Shown here piece after piece: positions 1-7,734 of a DNA stretch of 64,000 nt. The notes beneath the pieces are model-generated. The model was not told the DNA's origin. It saw nothing but the letters and a program-made list of their open reading frames with translations, and did not search any database. The stretch's first letter is position 1; the number at the start of each line of letters is the position of its first letter. The translations under genes were made by a program, and so were the position numbers. The DNA is from an uncultured SAR116 cluster alpha proteobacterium (GTDB taxonomy: Bacteria > Pseudomonadota > Alphaproteobacteria > Puniceispirillales > Marisalimonadaceae). The DNA is taken from positions 54,516 through 118,515 of the forward strand of contig CACCZR010000004.1 in the NCBI GenBank assembly GCA_902550555.1, written 5' to 3'.

Positions 1-242
1 TCATCTAGGTTTAAATTAGAAATGTTTTCAACTACGTGTATTATCTCATTATTTACGTACCTAGTATCAATCACATCAATTTCATCATTTCCTATTATAA
101 TTTTTCCTTTATCTCCAGGCTGTCCTCCAGCCTCCGGATAAAAAATAGTTTGATTTAATTTAATACCATTATCATCAATTTTTATTATTTTAGAATTACA
201 AGATTTTAAATATGAGTTATTTCTGAATAGTTCTATAGTCAT
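1..242 (-). CDS. AlaX-like alanyl-tRNA editing protein (partial, runs off the left edge)
   Basis: The minus strand reads open from an ATG at 242-240 to base 1, giving the first 80 residues of a protein cut by the window edge. Residues 38-45 read YPEAGGQP followed by GDKG, the signature of the second additional (editing) domain shared by AlaRS, ThrRS and free-standing AlaX proteins, which hydrolyse mischarged Ser- or Gly-tRNA(Ala). No synthetase domain precedes it, so a stand-alone AlaX is likelier than alaS. The zinc-binding HxxxH and C-terminal Cys/His sites lie outside the window. It is divergent from the SDR gene at 332 across an 89-base AT-rich spacer. Family assignment is fairly sure; the exact AlaX subclass cannot be told. 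Confidence 0.7.
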   Translation of the reverse strand, partial: MTIELFRNNSYLKSCNSKIIKIDDNGIKLNQTIFYPEAGGQPGDKGKIIIGNDEIDVIDTRYVNNEIIHVVENISNLNLD

Positions 243-331
243 TATTCACCTTAAATTGTATTTAATTTTTGAAATAATAATGTTATTAATAAAAACAATT
301 TTCAAATGTTATTTAATATAGAAGGATTTTT

Positions 332-1039
332 ATGAATATTTCAGGAAAGAAAATAATTATTTTTGGTGGCACCTCAGGCATAGGAGAAGCAGCAACTAAG
401 ATCATGTCTGATAAAGGTGCTGCAGAGATAATAGCAATTAGTAGAAATCCAGATAAAATGACAAATGTTCCCAAAAATGTAACTCTTGAAAAAATTGATG
501 TACTGGATGAAGAAGCTTTGAAATCCTTTTTTAAAAACCAAGGCAAATTTGATGTTTTAATAAATTGTGCTACAGGTGGGGCAAGAGCGGTTGGACCTTT
601 TTTGAAGATGGACTTAGAAGGATACAGAGGTTCATTTGCAAAACTATGGGGATATACAAATGTAGTCAGATATGGAACAGAATATCTGGCAGATAATGGT
701 AATATTGTTTTAGTCAGTGGATCACCTGCGAGAAAGTGTAGACCAGGCCAAATAGCAATTTCATCAGTCGGTGGTGCTGTTGAAGCTTTTGCAAGAGGGA
801 TAGCTCCTGAGATTGCCCCTAAAAGAATTAATATTGTATCACCAGGTATTATCGACACGCCAATGAGCCCCCTTCAGGGTAATGAAAGGGATGAATTTTA
901 CAAAAGTGCAACTCAAAATAATTTAATTCCAAGAGCAGGAACTTCAGAAGAAGTTGCCCAAGGTATTATATTTGCAATAGAAAATGAATTCATAACAGGA
1001 ACTACTATAGATATAGATGGCGGTTGGCTAATTTCATAA
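332..1039 (+). CDS. SDR-family protein lacking the catalytic Tyr/Lys pair
   Basis: A 235-residue Rossmann-fold protein of the short-chain dehydrogenase/reductase family. GGTSGIGEA (residues 12-20) is the glycine-rich cofactor loop, and PGIIDTP (about 170-176) is the usual C-terminal SDR motif. Where the family has YxxxK, this protein aligns Ile143 and Gly147; the Ser region (SGSP, 129-132) remains. Similar Tyr-less SDRs are known, so this is probably a real subfamily and not a damaged gene; the frame is intact. It may bind NAD(P)(H) but use different chemistry, or act non-enzymatically. A GAAGGA ribosome-binding site precedes the ATG by a few bases. The gene stands alone, divergent from the AlaX gene. 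Substrate unknown. Confidence 0.75.
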   Translation: MNISGKKIIIFGGTSGIGEAATKIMSDKGAAEIIAISRNPDKMTNVPKNVTLEKIDVLDEEALKSFFKNQGKFDVLINCATGGARAVGPFLKMDLEGYRGSFAKLWGYTNVVRYGTEYLADNGNIVLVSGSPARKCRPGQIAISSVGGAVEAFARGIAPEIAPKRINIVSPGIIDTPMSPLQGNERDEFYKSATQNNLIPRAGTSEEVAQGIIFAIENEFITGTTIDIDGGWLIS

Positions 1040-1232
1040 ATCAGAAATTTTAAGTTTAAATACAAATCATAAAAGTTTTGTTAATTAGTTTTTTAATAAT
1101 TTTTTTATTTTTCAAATTCAAATGATTAAAAGATATTCACTTATAATATAAATTTAGTATTTTTTTAAAATAATTACATTTTAATTTCTTTAAATATTTT
1201 ATTACTTAAATAATATATGTTACTATAAATTC

Positions 1233-2075
1233 ATGATACCTAGTCCATCATCAACTGATTTGGCAACTAGACCAAATAATGAAGAAAGAAGAGTTCAAGC
1301 TGTAGTTAAAACAGGATTAATTGATGCTCCTAACTCTGACTTGTTTCAAATTTATTGTGATCTTGCTAAAGATCTAACAGGATATGAGCAAGCAAAATTT
1401 AGTCTTTTTGATGGAGAATCTCAGTGCTCAATGGGAGCTGCTGGTGTAGATGACAGTTATGAAGTTGGAGCAAAAACTGAACGGTCAAAGTGGAATGTTT
1501 GTTCTTATGTTCTTTTAGATACTGAGCCTATAATTGTTGAAGATTTTTATTTAGATAAAGATTGGGCAGAGCATCCTTATATTAAATCTGGTGATGCACC
1601 CCATTCATATGCTGGATTTCCAGTTATTAATAAGGATAATTATGCATTAGGTACTTTATGTCTATTTAATACGGAGAGAAAAAAGCTACCAGATAGCCAA
1701 ATTGAATTAATTAAAAAAATTACTAGAAACATTGCTCATTTACTAGATTTACAAGTAGAACAAAGAAGTTTGACTGCTGATAAAATAATTAAAGCATCTG
1801 ATGTAATGTCTAATGAATTTAAAGACGCATCGTTGTCAGATTTTAACTCATTATTACTTATTGAAGCTGGGGTAAAAGTCGAAGAAAGTAAGCTTAAGAA
1901 CTTAATTACTCATCAATTATGTAATGTAGATCAAAATTCTAATGTTAATTTAACATCAAAAGGTCGAATACTTATCCAAGAAATGGGCCTTACACCTAAA
2001 CCTATGAAAAGAATAAAAATTACTGGAAATGAAGCTTCTGATGTTATTGATAAAATGTTTGATGAGCTCCAATAG
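1233..2075 (+). CDS. GAF-domain protein, function unknown
   Basis: A 280-residue soluble protein. Residues about 30-178 look like a GAF domain of the stand-alone sensory type: an N-terminal helix, a central beta core with the VEDFYLDKDW and SYAGFPV segments, and GTLCLFN before a final helix. The remaining ~100 residues show no motif I recognise and contain no kinase, GGDEF, EAL or DNA-binding signature, so the output is unknown. Its TAG stop is followed at once by the ATG of the next small gene, which implies co-transcription and perhaps translational coupling. There is no clear Shine-Dalgarno sequence ahead of the ATG; the 193-base spacer upstream is nearly pure A/T. It could sense a small ligand or redox state. 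Confidence 0.65.
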   Translation: MIPSPSSTDLATRPNNEERRVQAVVKTGLIDAPNSDLFQIYCDLAKDLTGYEQAKFSLFDGESQCSMGAAGVDDSYEVGAKTERSKWNVCSYVLLDTEPIIVEDFYLDKDWAEHPYIKSGDAPHSYAGFPVINKDNYALGTLCLFNTERKKLPDSQIELIKKITRNIAHLLDLQVEQRSLTADKIIKASDVMSNEFKDASLSDFNSLLLIEAGVKVEESKLKNLITHQLCNVDQNSNVNLTSKGRILIQEMGLTPKPMKRIKITGNEASDVIDKMFDELQ

Positions 2076-2396
2076 ATGTATTCAAAAGTCTACAATTTAA
2101 GATTTGTTAAACCCACTGACGCAAAAGTAGCTTCTTCTTATTTCGTGGAGAATTTATCCAAGTTTATTAGAACATGCAACATGCAATCAATAAATATATC
2201 AATGGGACCTTGTGGAAATATGTCCATAACAGCTAAATTTGATAATAGTTCAGATTTAAAAACATTTGAATCAAAGTCAAAATCAATCTTTTCTGATGTG
2301 CAGGGATCTTTTGATTTTGTTCAAACTAACTTTTCAGGTGTTAATATATTTGCTTATGAAACAGAAAATACATCTACCCAAATTACTCCCAACTAA
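2076..2396 (+). CDS. Small conserved-looking hypothetical protein coupled to the GAF gene
   Basis: A 106-residue protein that begins on the base after the stop of the GAF-domain gene (TAGATG at 2073-2078), so translation is probably coupled. It has no membrane segment or signal peptide. The alternation of short beta-like stretches with a central helix (residues ~20-35 and ~65-75) would fit a small ferredoxin-like alpha/beta fold, but I recognise no family. It ends 14 bases before the convergent dioxygenase gene, with no hairpin in between. Codon use resembles its neighbours. The tight pairing suggests it is a partner or output of the GAF protein; that is inference. Confidence 0.5.
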   Translation: MYSKVYNLRFVKPTDAKVASSYFVENLSKFIRTCNMQSINISMGPCGNMSITAKFDNSSDLKTFESKSKSIFSDVQGSFDFVQTNFSGVNIFAYETENTSTQITPN

Positions 2397-2410
2397 TTTC
2401 ACATAACAAT

Positions 2411-3247
2411 TTAATTATTTTGCATAACAATATTAAATTCTAAAGTCTTACAATTTGTCCCATCTTTTGGATCAGTAGAGTTTTCAAGCTTTCTAATCAA
2501 ACTTTCTTTTACTGCAAAAACTGTGTCACTTTCCAAATAAGGATCTCCATCTATAAATGCATGTGTTGTTAAGTCAACGAAACCTTCTGCCTTCACCATA
2601 AAGTGAATATGAGCAGGTCTAAATGGATGCCTACCTAATGAATTTAAAATTTCACCAACGGGACCATCTGTTGGAACTGGATAATATTGTGGCTTAACTG
2701 TTCTAAACAAATAAGTACCATCATTGTCGGTTGTCATCTTGCCTCTTAAATCAACAACACGATTTTCTTTTTGAACATCATATAAACCATCTGGTCCTGA
2801 CTGCCAAACATCGACAGACGCATTTGAAATTGGATTACCATTTGAATCTGTTACTTTTCCTTTGACTATACATCTTTCACCTTCAACATGATTTGCAATA
2901 TTGTCTCCTAAAGATATATCTGGAGCTTCAGCATGAAAAGGACCCAAGACAGTTGATTCTGTTTCGTTTTTGGACTTTCTGTTATTTATAGTATCAATAA
3001 GCATAGAAACGCCTAGTACATCCGATAAAAGAATAAACTCTTGTCTTCTATCATCACATTTATGTCCAGTTCTTGTTAAAAACTCGATTGCAGTTAACCA
3101 CTCTTCAAATGTTGGCTCAGTTTCTTTTACTACTTCATGTAAATGTGTAACTATAGAAGACATTAATTCTTTTAATCTTTCATTCTTAATTGATGAAAAA
3201 CTTTTTAATACACCTTCTGTTGCTGTTTTTTCATTAAAATCTAACAT
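2411..3247 (-). CDS. Intradiol ring-cleavage dioxygenase, hydroxyquinol 1,2-dioxygenase-like
   Basis: A 278-residue non-haem Fe(III) dioxygenase that would cleave an ortho-diol aromatic ring between the hydroxyls. The four expected iron ligands are visible: Tyr156 in GLYDVQ, Tyr189 in QYYPVP, and His213/His215 in RPAHIHF. The N-terminal helical dimerisation region contains LSDVLGVSML (74-83), which I associate with hydroxyquinol 1,2-dioxygenases more than with catechol 1,2-dioxygenases; that subtype is inference. The product would be a maleylacetate or muconate. It is the last gene of a minus-strand trio with a DUF445 protein (13 bases upstream) and an FAH-family hydrolase, which could act on a later ring-cleavage product. 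No maleylacetate reductase is in the window. Confidence 0.8.
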   Translation of the reverse strand: MLDFNEKTATEGVLKSFSSIKNERLKELMSSIVTHLHEVVKETEPTFEEWLTAIEFLTRTGHKCDDRRQEFILLSDVLGVSMLIDTINNRKSKNETESTVLGPFHAEAPDISLGDNIANHVEGERCIVKGKVTDSNGNPISNASVDVWQSGPDGLYDVQKENRVVDLRGKMTTDNDGTYLFRTVKPQYYPVPTDGPVGEILNSLGRHPFRPAHIHFMVKAEGFVDLTTHAFIDGDPYLESDTVFAVKESLIRKLENSTDPKDGTNCKTLEFNIVMQNN

Positions 3248-3259
3248 CTAATTTTCTCC

Positions 3260-3946
3260 TTAAATTACATTTTGAATTAAAGAAAACAATAATCCAAACA
3301 ATCCACCAAAAACTCCTCCCCAAACAATAAGCCAACCAAGATGTTTTCTAATCATATTTTCAATAATAATTTTTATACCTTGGGGATCTAATTCGTCTAA
3401 CTTACTATTTAAGGCTTTTTCAATTCCAATTTTTACATCTTTAGCAATTGAATTCTCATCATTATTAAATGTTCCATCTAATTTATCTTTAATGATTTCT
3501 TTTAATTTATTTATAACAGGATCTTTAATGGGCATTAAGGCATCTCTGCCACCAATTACTGATAACATTGGGCCTAACTTTGATGTTTCGATAGCTTCTA
3601 ACAACCCATCAAAAACTTTATTGAAATCAATCTTTTCGTAAATTTTCCCTATATCAATTTGTTTGTTTTCAAAAAATTGGTTTATTTTATCATCTGAAAA
3701 TAATTCTTCTAAAACTAAATTTTTAATCCCTTCTTTGATATCTAAAAATCTATCAAGAATAACCCCTGAACCATATAAAAAAGGTACTTTTTCAAAAAGC
3801 ATCTGGACTGCAAGCCAGTTTGTCACACTACCAGACAAAGCAAAAAAACCGATTGAATAAAAAATATTAGAATATTGATTTTGAAAAATATAACCTACTA
3901 GAATGAATAAAATAGAGATTAAATTTGTAACCAAGGATTTATTCAA
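3260..3946 (-). CDS. DUF445-family membrane protein
   Basis: A 228-residue protein with hydrophobic segments at both ends (about 5-45 and 205-227) around a charged, helical middle. The GSVTNWLAVQMLFEKVPF stretch (residues 39-56) is the hallmark of DUF445 (YheB/YjiN-like) proteins, in which a G-x-x-TNWLA-x-x-MLF segment follows the first membrane helix. Function in the family is not established; an envelope role is usually assumed. It sits between the FAH-family hydrolase (14 bases upstream) and the ring-cleavage dioxygenase, which is an unexpected place for it. The frame is intact and the length is near that of shorter family members. Confidence 0.75.
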   Translation of the reverse strand: MNKSLVTNLISILFILVGYIFQNQYSNIFYSIGFFALSGSVTNWLAVQMLFEKVPFLYGSGVILDRFLDIKEGIKNLVLEELFSDDKINQFFENKQIDIGKIYEKIDFNKVFDGLLEAIETSKLGPMLSVIGGRDALMPIKDPVINKLKEIIKDKLDGTFNNDENSIAKDVKIGIEKALNSKLDELDPQGIKIIIENMIRKHLGWLIVWGGVFGGLFGLLFSLIQNVI

Positions 3947-3960
3947 TGTTATGAACCTCT

Positions 3961-4806
3961 TTACTCTGTGATAAAGTTCATAAGAATTCCAACTTTGCCA
4001 ATGTCAACTTCAACAACATCTCCTGGCTTCATATAAACTGGAGGATCTCTCCTATCACCTACTCCTCCGGGAGTTCCAGTCACAATTACATCTCCAACAG
4101 TTAATGGTGTGAAAGTAGAAATATAATTTATTAACTTAGGGATTGGAAAAATTAGGTCTGACAATTTTGCTTTTTGCATTACTTCTCCATTTAATCTAGT
4201 TTCAATTGGAAGTTCTGTATAATCACCCACTTCATCAGATGTAACTAAATATGGACCAAATGGTCCAGTTAATGGAAAGTTCTTTCCTGGTGTGAACTGA
4301 GAGGTATGTCTTTGCCAATCACGGATACTTCCATCATTATAACATGAGTATCCTGCAACATGATCTAGAGCTTTTTCTTCAGATATATCTCTTCCACCCT
4401 TTCCAATAACAATTGCTAATTCACCTTCGTAATCAAATCTTTCTGAAAATTTTGGTTTAAGCAATGGTTGCAAGTGACCAGTTTGAGTATTTGCAAAACG
4501 AGTGAAAATAGTTGGGTTATCTACATCTGGCCTTCCTGTTTCCTTTTTATGCTCTTGATAATTTAAGCCAATACAAAAGATTTTTTCTGGATCAGGAATA
4601 ACAGGCAAGTAAGTTATTTCACTTAAAGAAATGTCTGGTGTCATTTCTTCATAAATTTCTTGAGCCTTTTTTTGTTCGTTCTTTTTTAAAAGAGATTTTA
4701 TTGAAGTAACATCGTTTCCAATTCTATCGTTTAATTCAATAATACCTCCATTTTTTATGATACCAAATCCGATTTTTCCCATTCTTACATATGTTATAAG
4801 TTTCAT
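3961..4806 (-). CDS. Fumarylacetoacetate hydrolase (FAH)-family protein
   Basis: A 281-residue member of the FAH superfamily, which hydrolyses, decarboxylates or isomerises beta-diketo and 2-oxo-alkenoic acids from aromatic or sugar acid breakdown. Visible are KIFCIGLNYQEH (~78-89) opening the catalytic domain, the metal-binding YEGELAIVIG segment (~132-141), and VTGTPGGVGDRRDPP near the C terminus, typical of the COG0179 branch. The N-terminal ~70 residues form the usual small domain. It leads a minus-strand trio ending in an intradiol dioxygenase, so a substrate from ring cleavage is reasonable (fumarylpyruvate-, acylpyruvate- or oxo-acid-type), but the sequence alone does not name it. It is divergent from the Liv binding-protein gene at 5010. 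Confidence 0.8.
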   Translation of the reverse strand: MKLITYVRMGKIGFGIIKNGGIIELNDRIGNDVTSIKSLLKKNEQKKAQEIYEEMTPDISLSEITYLPVIPDPEKIFCIGLNYQEHKKETGRPDVDNPTIFTRFANTQTGHLQPLLKPKFSERFDYEGELAIVIGKGGRDISEEKALDHVAGYSCYNDGSIRDWQRHTSQFTPGKNFPLTGPFGPYLVTSDEVGDYTELPIETRLNGEVMQKAKLSDLIFPIPKLINYISTFTPLTVGDVIVTGTPGGVGDRRDPPVYMKPGDVVEVDIGKVGILMNFITE

Positions 4807-5009
4807 TTATTTTCCTTCATAAATTCAATATAATTAACTTTATTTGCTCAAATTTTAATAAAAATTTTTTCCTACTAGTAATAACAAATATCTTAACCAT
4901 TGTTAATTCATCTGCAATCAATTTATTTACACGTTCACCAGATTTTAATTTACTTCTATTTCAATTTTAAACATGATAATTTATCAAAAAATTCATTTGG
5001 AGGTTATTA

Positions 5010-6224
5010 ATGTCTAACAAATCAATATTAGCAATAATTCTAATTATTGTTGCTGGTGTAGTATACTATTTTACAAAAGACAAAATAGATACAGCATCAA
5101 AAGATGAAACCATAAAATTAGGAATTATATATGGCTACACAGGGCCTATCGAATCTCTTACACCTGACATGGCAAAAGCTGCCGAATTAGCAATTACAGA
5201 AGTCAATAACTCTGGAAACTTTATTGCAAAAAAGGTCGAAGGTGTACGAGCGGACTCAACATGCGTTGATGCAGCCGCAGCAACTTCAGCAGCTGAAAGA
5301 TTAATTACTTCTGACAAGATTAAAGCAATTGTTGGAGCAGATTGTTCTGGAGTTACTACAGCAATTTTACAAAACGTTGCTATGGCTAATGGAGTTGTAA
5401 TGATATCACCTTCAGCAACTTCTCCTGCATTGTCTGACTTACCTGATAATGACTTATTTTTTAGAACTGCTCCGTCTGATGCTCGCCAGGGTGTAATTAT
5501 TGCAGAGTTACTTCTTCAAAAAGGATTTAAAACAGCTGCAATGACTTATACTAATAACGATTACGGAAAGGGATTAGCAGATAGTATCCAAAAAAATTAT
5601 GAAAGCAGAGGTGGAAAAATAACTATTTCAGCTTCTCATGAAGATGGCAAAGGAGATTATGGAGCTGAAGCAGGTGCATTAGCACAAGCTGGTGGAGATA
5701 TATTAATTGTTGCAGGATATCTAGACAAAGGTGGTAAAGGTGTTATTCAAGCATCTTTAGATGCTGGCTCTTTTAAAACCTTCTTTTTACCTGATGGAAT
5801 GATAGGTGATTCATTGCCAACAGCTATAGGAAATGATTTAAATGGTTCTATAGGTACTGTTCCTGGAACAGACAGTCCTGGTGCAACTAAGTTTAATGAA
5901 ATAGCAAAATCCAATAATTTTAAAGCTGGACCTTACACAAAAGAATCGTACGATTCTGCGGCCTTAATTATGTTAGCAATGCAAGCTGCGAATTCAACAA
6001 ATAGTAATGACTTCAAATCTAAAGTAATGGATGTTGCAAATGCCCCTGGAGAGAAAATTTTTCCTGGTGAACTTGCTAAAGGTCTTAAACTTCTTAGTGA
6101 AGGTAAAGAAATTGACTACGTTGGAGCTTCAGCTGTTGAGTTAATAGGCGGAGGTGAATCTGCTGGTAATTTCGCAGAAATTTTGATTGATAATCAAAAA
6201 GTCACCACAGTAGGCTATAAGTAA
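5010..6224 (+). CDS. Liv-type ABC transporter substrate-binding protein
   Basis: A 404-residue periplasmic binding protein of the branched-chain amino acid (LivJ/LivK, HAAT) family. IKLGIIYGYTGPIE (residues ~35-48) is the typical start of the mature type I binding fold, and DYGKGLADS and DSAALIMLAMQAA are characteristic later segments. Residues 5-22 are strongly hydrophobic, but no AxA signal-peptidase site or lipobox Cys follows; YYFTKDK comes directly after, so the protein may stay membrane-anchored. GGAGG at 4999-5003 places the ATG. A strong hairpin follows the stop, then two ATPase and two permease genes. The ligand could be an amino acid, amide or other HAAT substrate; it is not determinable here. 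Confidence 0.85.
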   Translation: MSNKSILAIILIIVAGVVYYFTKDKIDTASKDETIKLGIIYGYTGPIESLTPDMAKAAELAITEVNNSGNFIAKKVEGVRADSTCVDAAAATSAAERLITSDKIKAIVGADCSGVTTAILQNVAMANGVVMISPSATSPALSDLPDNDLFFRTAPSDARQGVIIAELLLQKGFKTAAMTYTNNDYGKGLADSIQKNYESRGGKITISASHEDGKGDYGAEAGALAQAGGDILIVAGYLDKGGKGVIQASLDAGSFKTFFLPDGMIGDSLPTAIGNDLNGSIGTVPGTDSPGATKFNEIAKSNNFKAGPYTKESYDSAALIMLAMQAANSTNSNDFKSKVMDVANAPGEKIFPGELAKGLKLLSEGKEIDYVGASAVELIGGGESAGNFAEILIDNQKVTTVGYK

Positions 6225-6228
6225 AACT

Positions 6229-6263
6229 AATAAGCTCTAATCTTTTAAAGATTAGGGCTTATT
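6229..6263 (+). terminator. Hairpin after the Liv binding-protein gene (attenuator or mRNA-stabilising)
   Basis: Bases 6229-6243 and 6249-6263 form a 15-bp stem, with one G.U pair in RNA, around a 5-base loop (TTTAA). It starts five bases after the binding-protein stop and ends seven bases before the ATG at 6271. No long T tract follows (CATCTTT), so partial termination or 3'-end protection of the binding-protein message fits better than full termination. It also covers the region where the ribosome-binding site of the next gene should be. Confidence 0.7.
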
Positions 6264-6270
6264 CATCTTT

Positions 6271-7026
6271 ATGCTTCAAATCTCAAAAATTAATAAAAGT
6301 TTTGGTGGGTTAAAGGTACTTAATAATCTTTCATTAAAGATTGAAAAAGGAAGTATAAGTGGTTTAATAGGACCAAATGGAGCAGGTAAAACCACGCTTT
6401 TTAATGTTATCAATGGATCTATAAAACCAGATAGTGGAAGTGTTCAATTAAATAATTACGAATTAATTGGCCTCCAACCACATGAATTATTCGAAATTGG
6501 TGTTTTAAGAACTTTTCAGATTCCACATGAATTTTTTTCTTTAACAGTTTTAGATAATCTTTTAGTTGTTCCACCAAATAAGATTGGAGAAAAATTTTTT
6601 GGCCAATGGTTTTTTGAAAAGAAAATAAAAAAAATAGAAGAAATTAATGTAAAGAAAGCAAAAGATATACTTGATATTCTAGGTTTAAGTCACTTAGAAA
6701 AAGAATATGCTGGAAACTTATCAGGTGGTCAGAAAAAACTTTTGGAATTAGGTAGAGTAATGATGGTTGAACCAGAAATCATTCTTCTTGATGAAGTGGG
6801 CGCAGGTGTTAATAAAACACTTCTTAAAAAAATCTCTAATATAATAAAAAAATTAAATAAAGAAAAAAAGTACACCTTTATAATGATTGAACATGATCTA
6901 GATTTTATTTCAAAACTTTGTGATACTATTATCGTTATGGCTGAAGGTCAGTTTCTTACTCAAGGCAACATTCAACAAATTAAAAGTAATCAAAAAGTTA
7001 TAGATATATATCTTGGAAAAAGTTAA
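6271..7026 (+). CDS. Liv-type ABC transporter ATPase (LivG-like)
   Basis: A 251-residue ABC ATPase. Walker A is GPNGAGKTT (34-42), the signature LSGGQ is at 150-154, and Walker B ends in LLDEVGAGV (172-180). The usual Pro after DE is Val here, a mild departure. The ~25-residue insertion around 105-130 with QWFFEKK and the IPHEFFSLTVLDNL segment match the LivG branch of the HAAT family. It powers import together with the LivF-like partner encoded two bases downstream. No Shine-Dalgarno sequence is visible because the upstream hairpin occupies that place, so its expression may depend on read-through and on unfolding of that hairpin. Confidence 0.85.
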   Translation: MLQISKINKSFGGLKVLNNLSLKIEKGSISGLIGPNGAGKTTLFNVINGSIKPDSGSVQLNNYELIGLQPHELFEIGVLRTFQIPHEFFSLTVLDNLLVVPPNKIGEKFFGQWFFEKKIKKIEEINVKKAKDILDILGLSHLEKEYAGNLSGGQKKLLELGRVMMVEPEIILLDEVGAGVNKTLLKKISNIIKKLNKEKKYTFIMIEHDLDFISKLCDTIIVMAEGQFLTQGNIQQIKSNQKVIDIYLGKS

Positions 7027-7028
7027 AA

Positions 7029-7730
7029 ATGCTGCTTGATGTTAGAGAAATAATTTGTGGATACGAAAATACTATTATAGTTGATGGTTGTAATTTTTCA
7101 GTTAAAAAAGGTGATATAGCTTGTATTGTTGGTCCTAATGGAGCTGGTAAATCAACTGCTATGAAAGCTATTTTTGGTTTAATTCCTATTATGAGTGGTC
7201 AAGTTATTTTTAATAATGAAGATATAACTTCTTTAAACCCTCAAGAAAGAGTTATGAAAGGTATGAGTTTTGTTCCACAAAATAATAATATTTTTCAAGA
7301 AATGTCTGTTGAAGAAAATTTAGAAATGGGAGCTTTTATTCATCAATCTTCAATGAATGAAAATTTAAAAAATGTATATAATTTATTTCCAATTCTAAAT
7401 GAAAAAAAATCTCAAATTGCTGGAGAATTATCTGGTGGACAAAGACAACAACTAGCCGTAGGCAGAGCATTAATGACAAACCCAGTTTTATTAATGTTAG
7501 ATGAACCATCTGCTGGTGTATCACCAATTGTAATGAAAGATCTTTTTACAAAACTTAAAGCAATTTCCAAAATGGGTACTTCAATTTTAGTTGTAGAACA
7601 AAATGCAAAACAAGCACTTGAAATCTCTAATTTAGGATTTGTACTTCAAAATGGAAAAAACAAATATAGCGATACTGGTAAAGCTTTATTACAAAACCCA
7701 GAAGTTAGAGTTTCTTTTTTAGGAGGTTAA
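7029..7730 (+). CDS. Liv-type ABC transporter ATPase (LivF-like)
   Basis: A 233-residue ABC ATPase with Walker A GPNGAGKST (35-43), signature LSGGQRQQLAVGRALM (134-149) and Walker B LLMLDEPSAGVSP (154-166), all canonical for LivF. It starts two bases after the stop of the LivG-like gene. Its last codons contain AGGAGG (7721-7726), which serves as the ribosome-binding site of the following permease gene. It forms the heterodimeric ATPase with the LivG-like protein on the cytoplasmic face of the importer. Confidence 0.88.
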   Translation: MLLDVREIICGYENTIIVDGCNFSVKKGDIACIVGPNGAGKSTAMKAIFGLIPIMSGQVIFNNEDITSLNPQERVMKGMSFVPQNNNIFQEMSVEENLEMGAFIHQSSMNENLKNVYNLFPILNEKKSQIAGELSGGQRQQLAVGRALMTNPVLLMLDEPSAGVSPIVMKDLFTKLKAISKMGTSILVVEQNAKQALEISNLGFVLQNGKNKYSDTGKALLQNPEVRVSFLGG

Positions 7731-7734
7731 GTTT

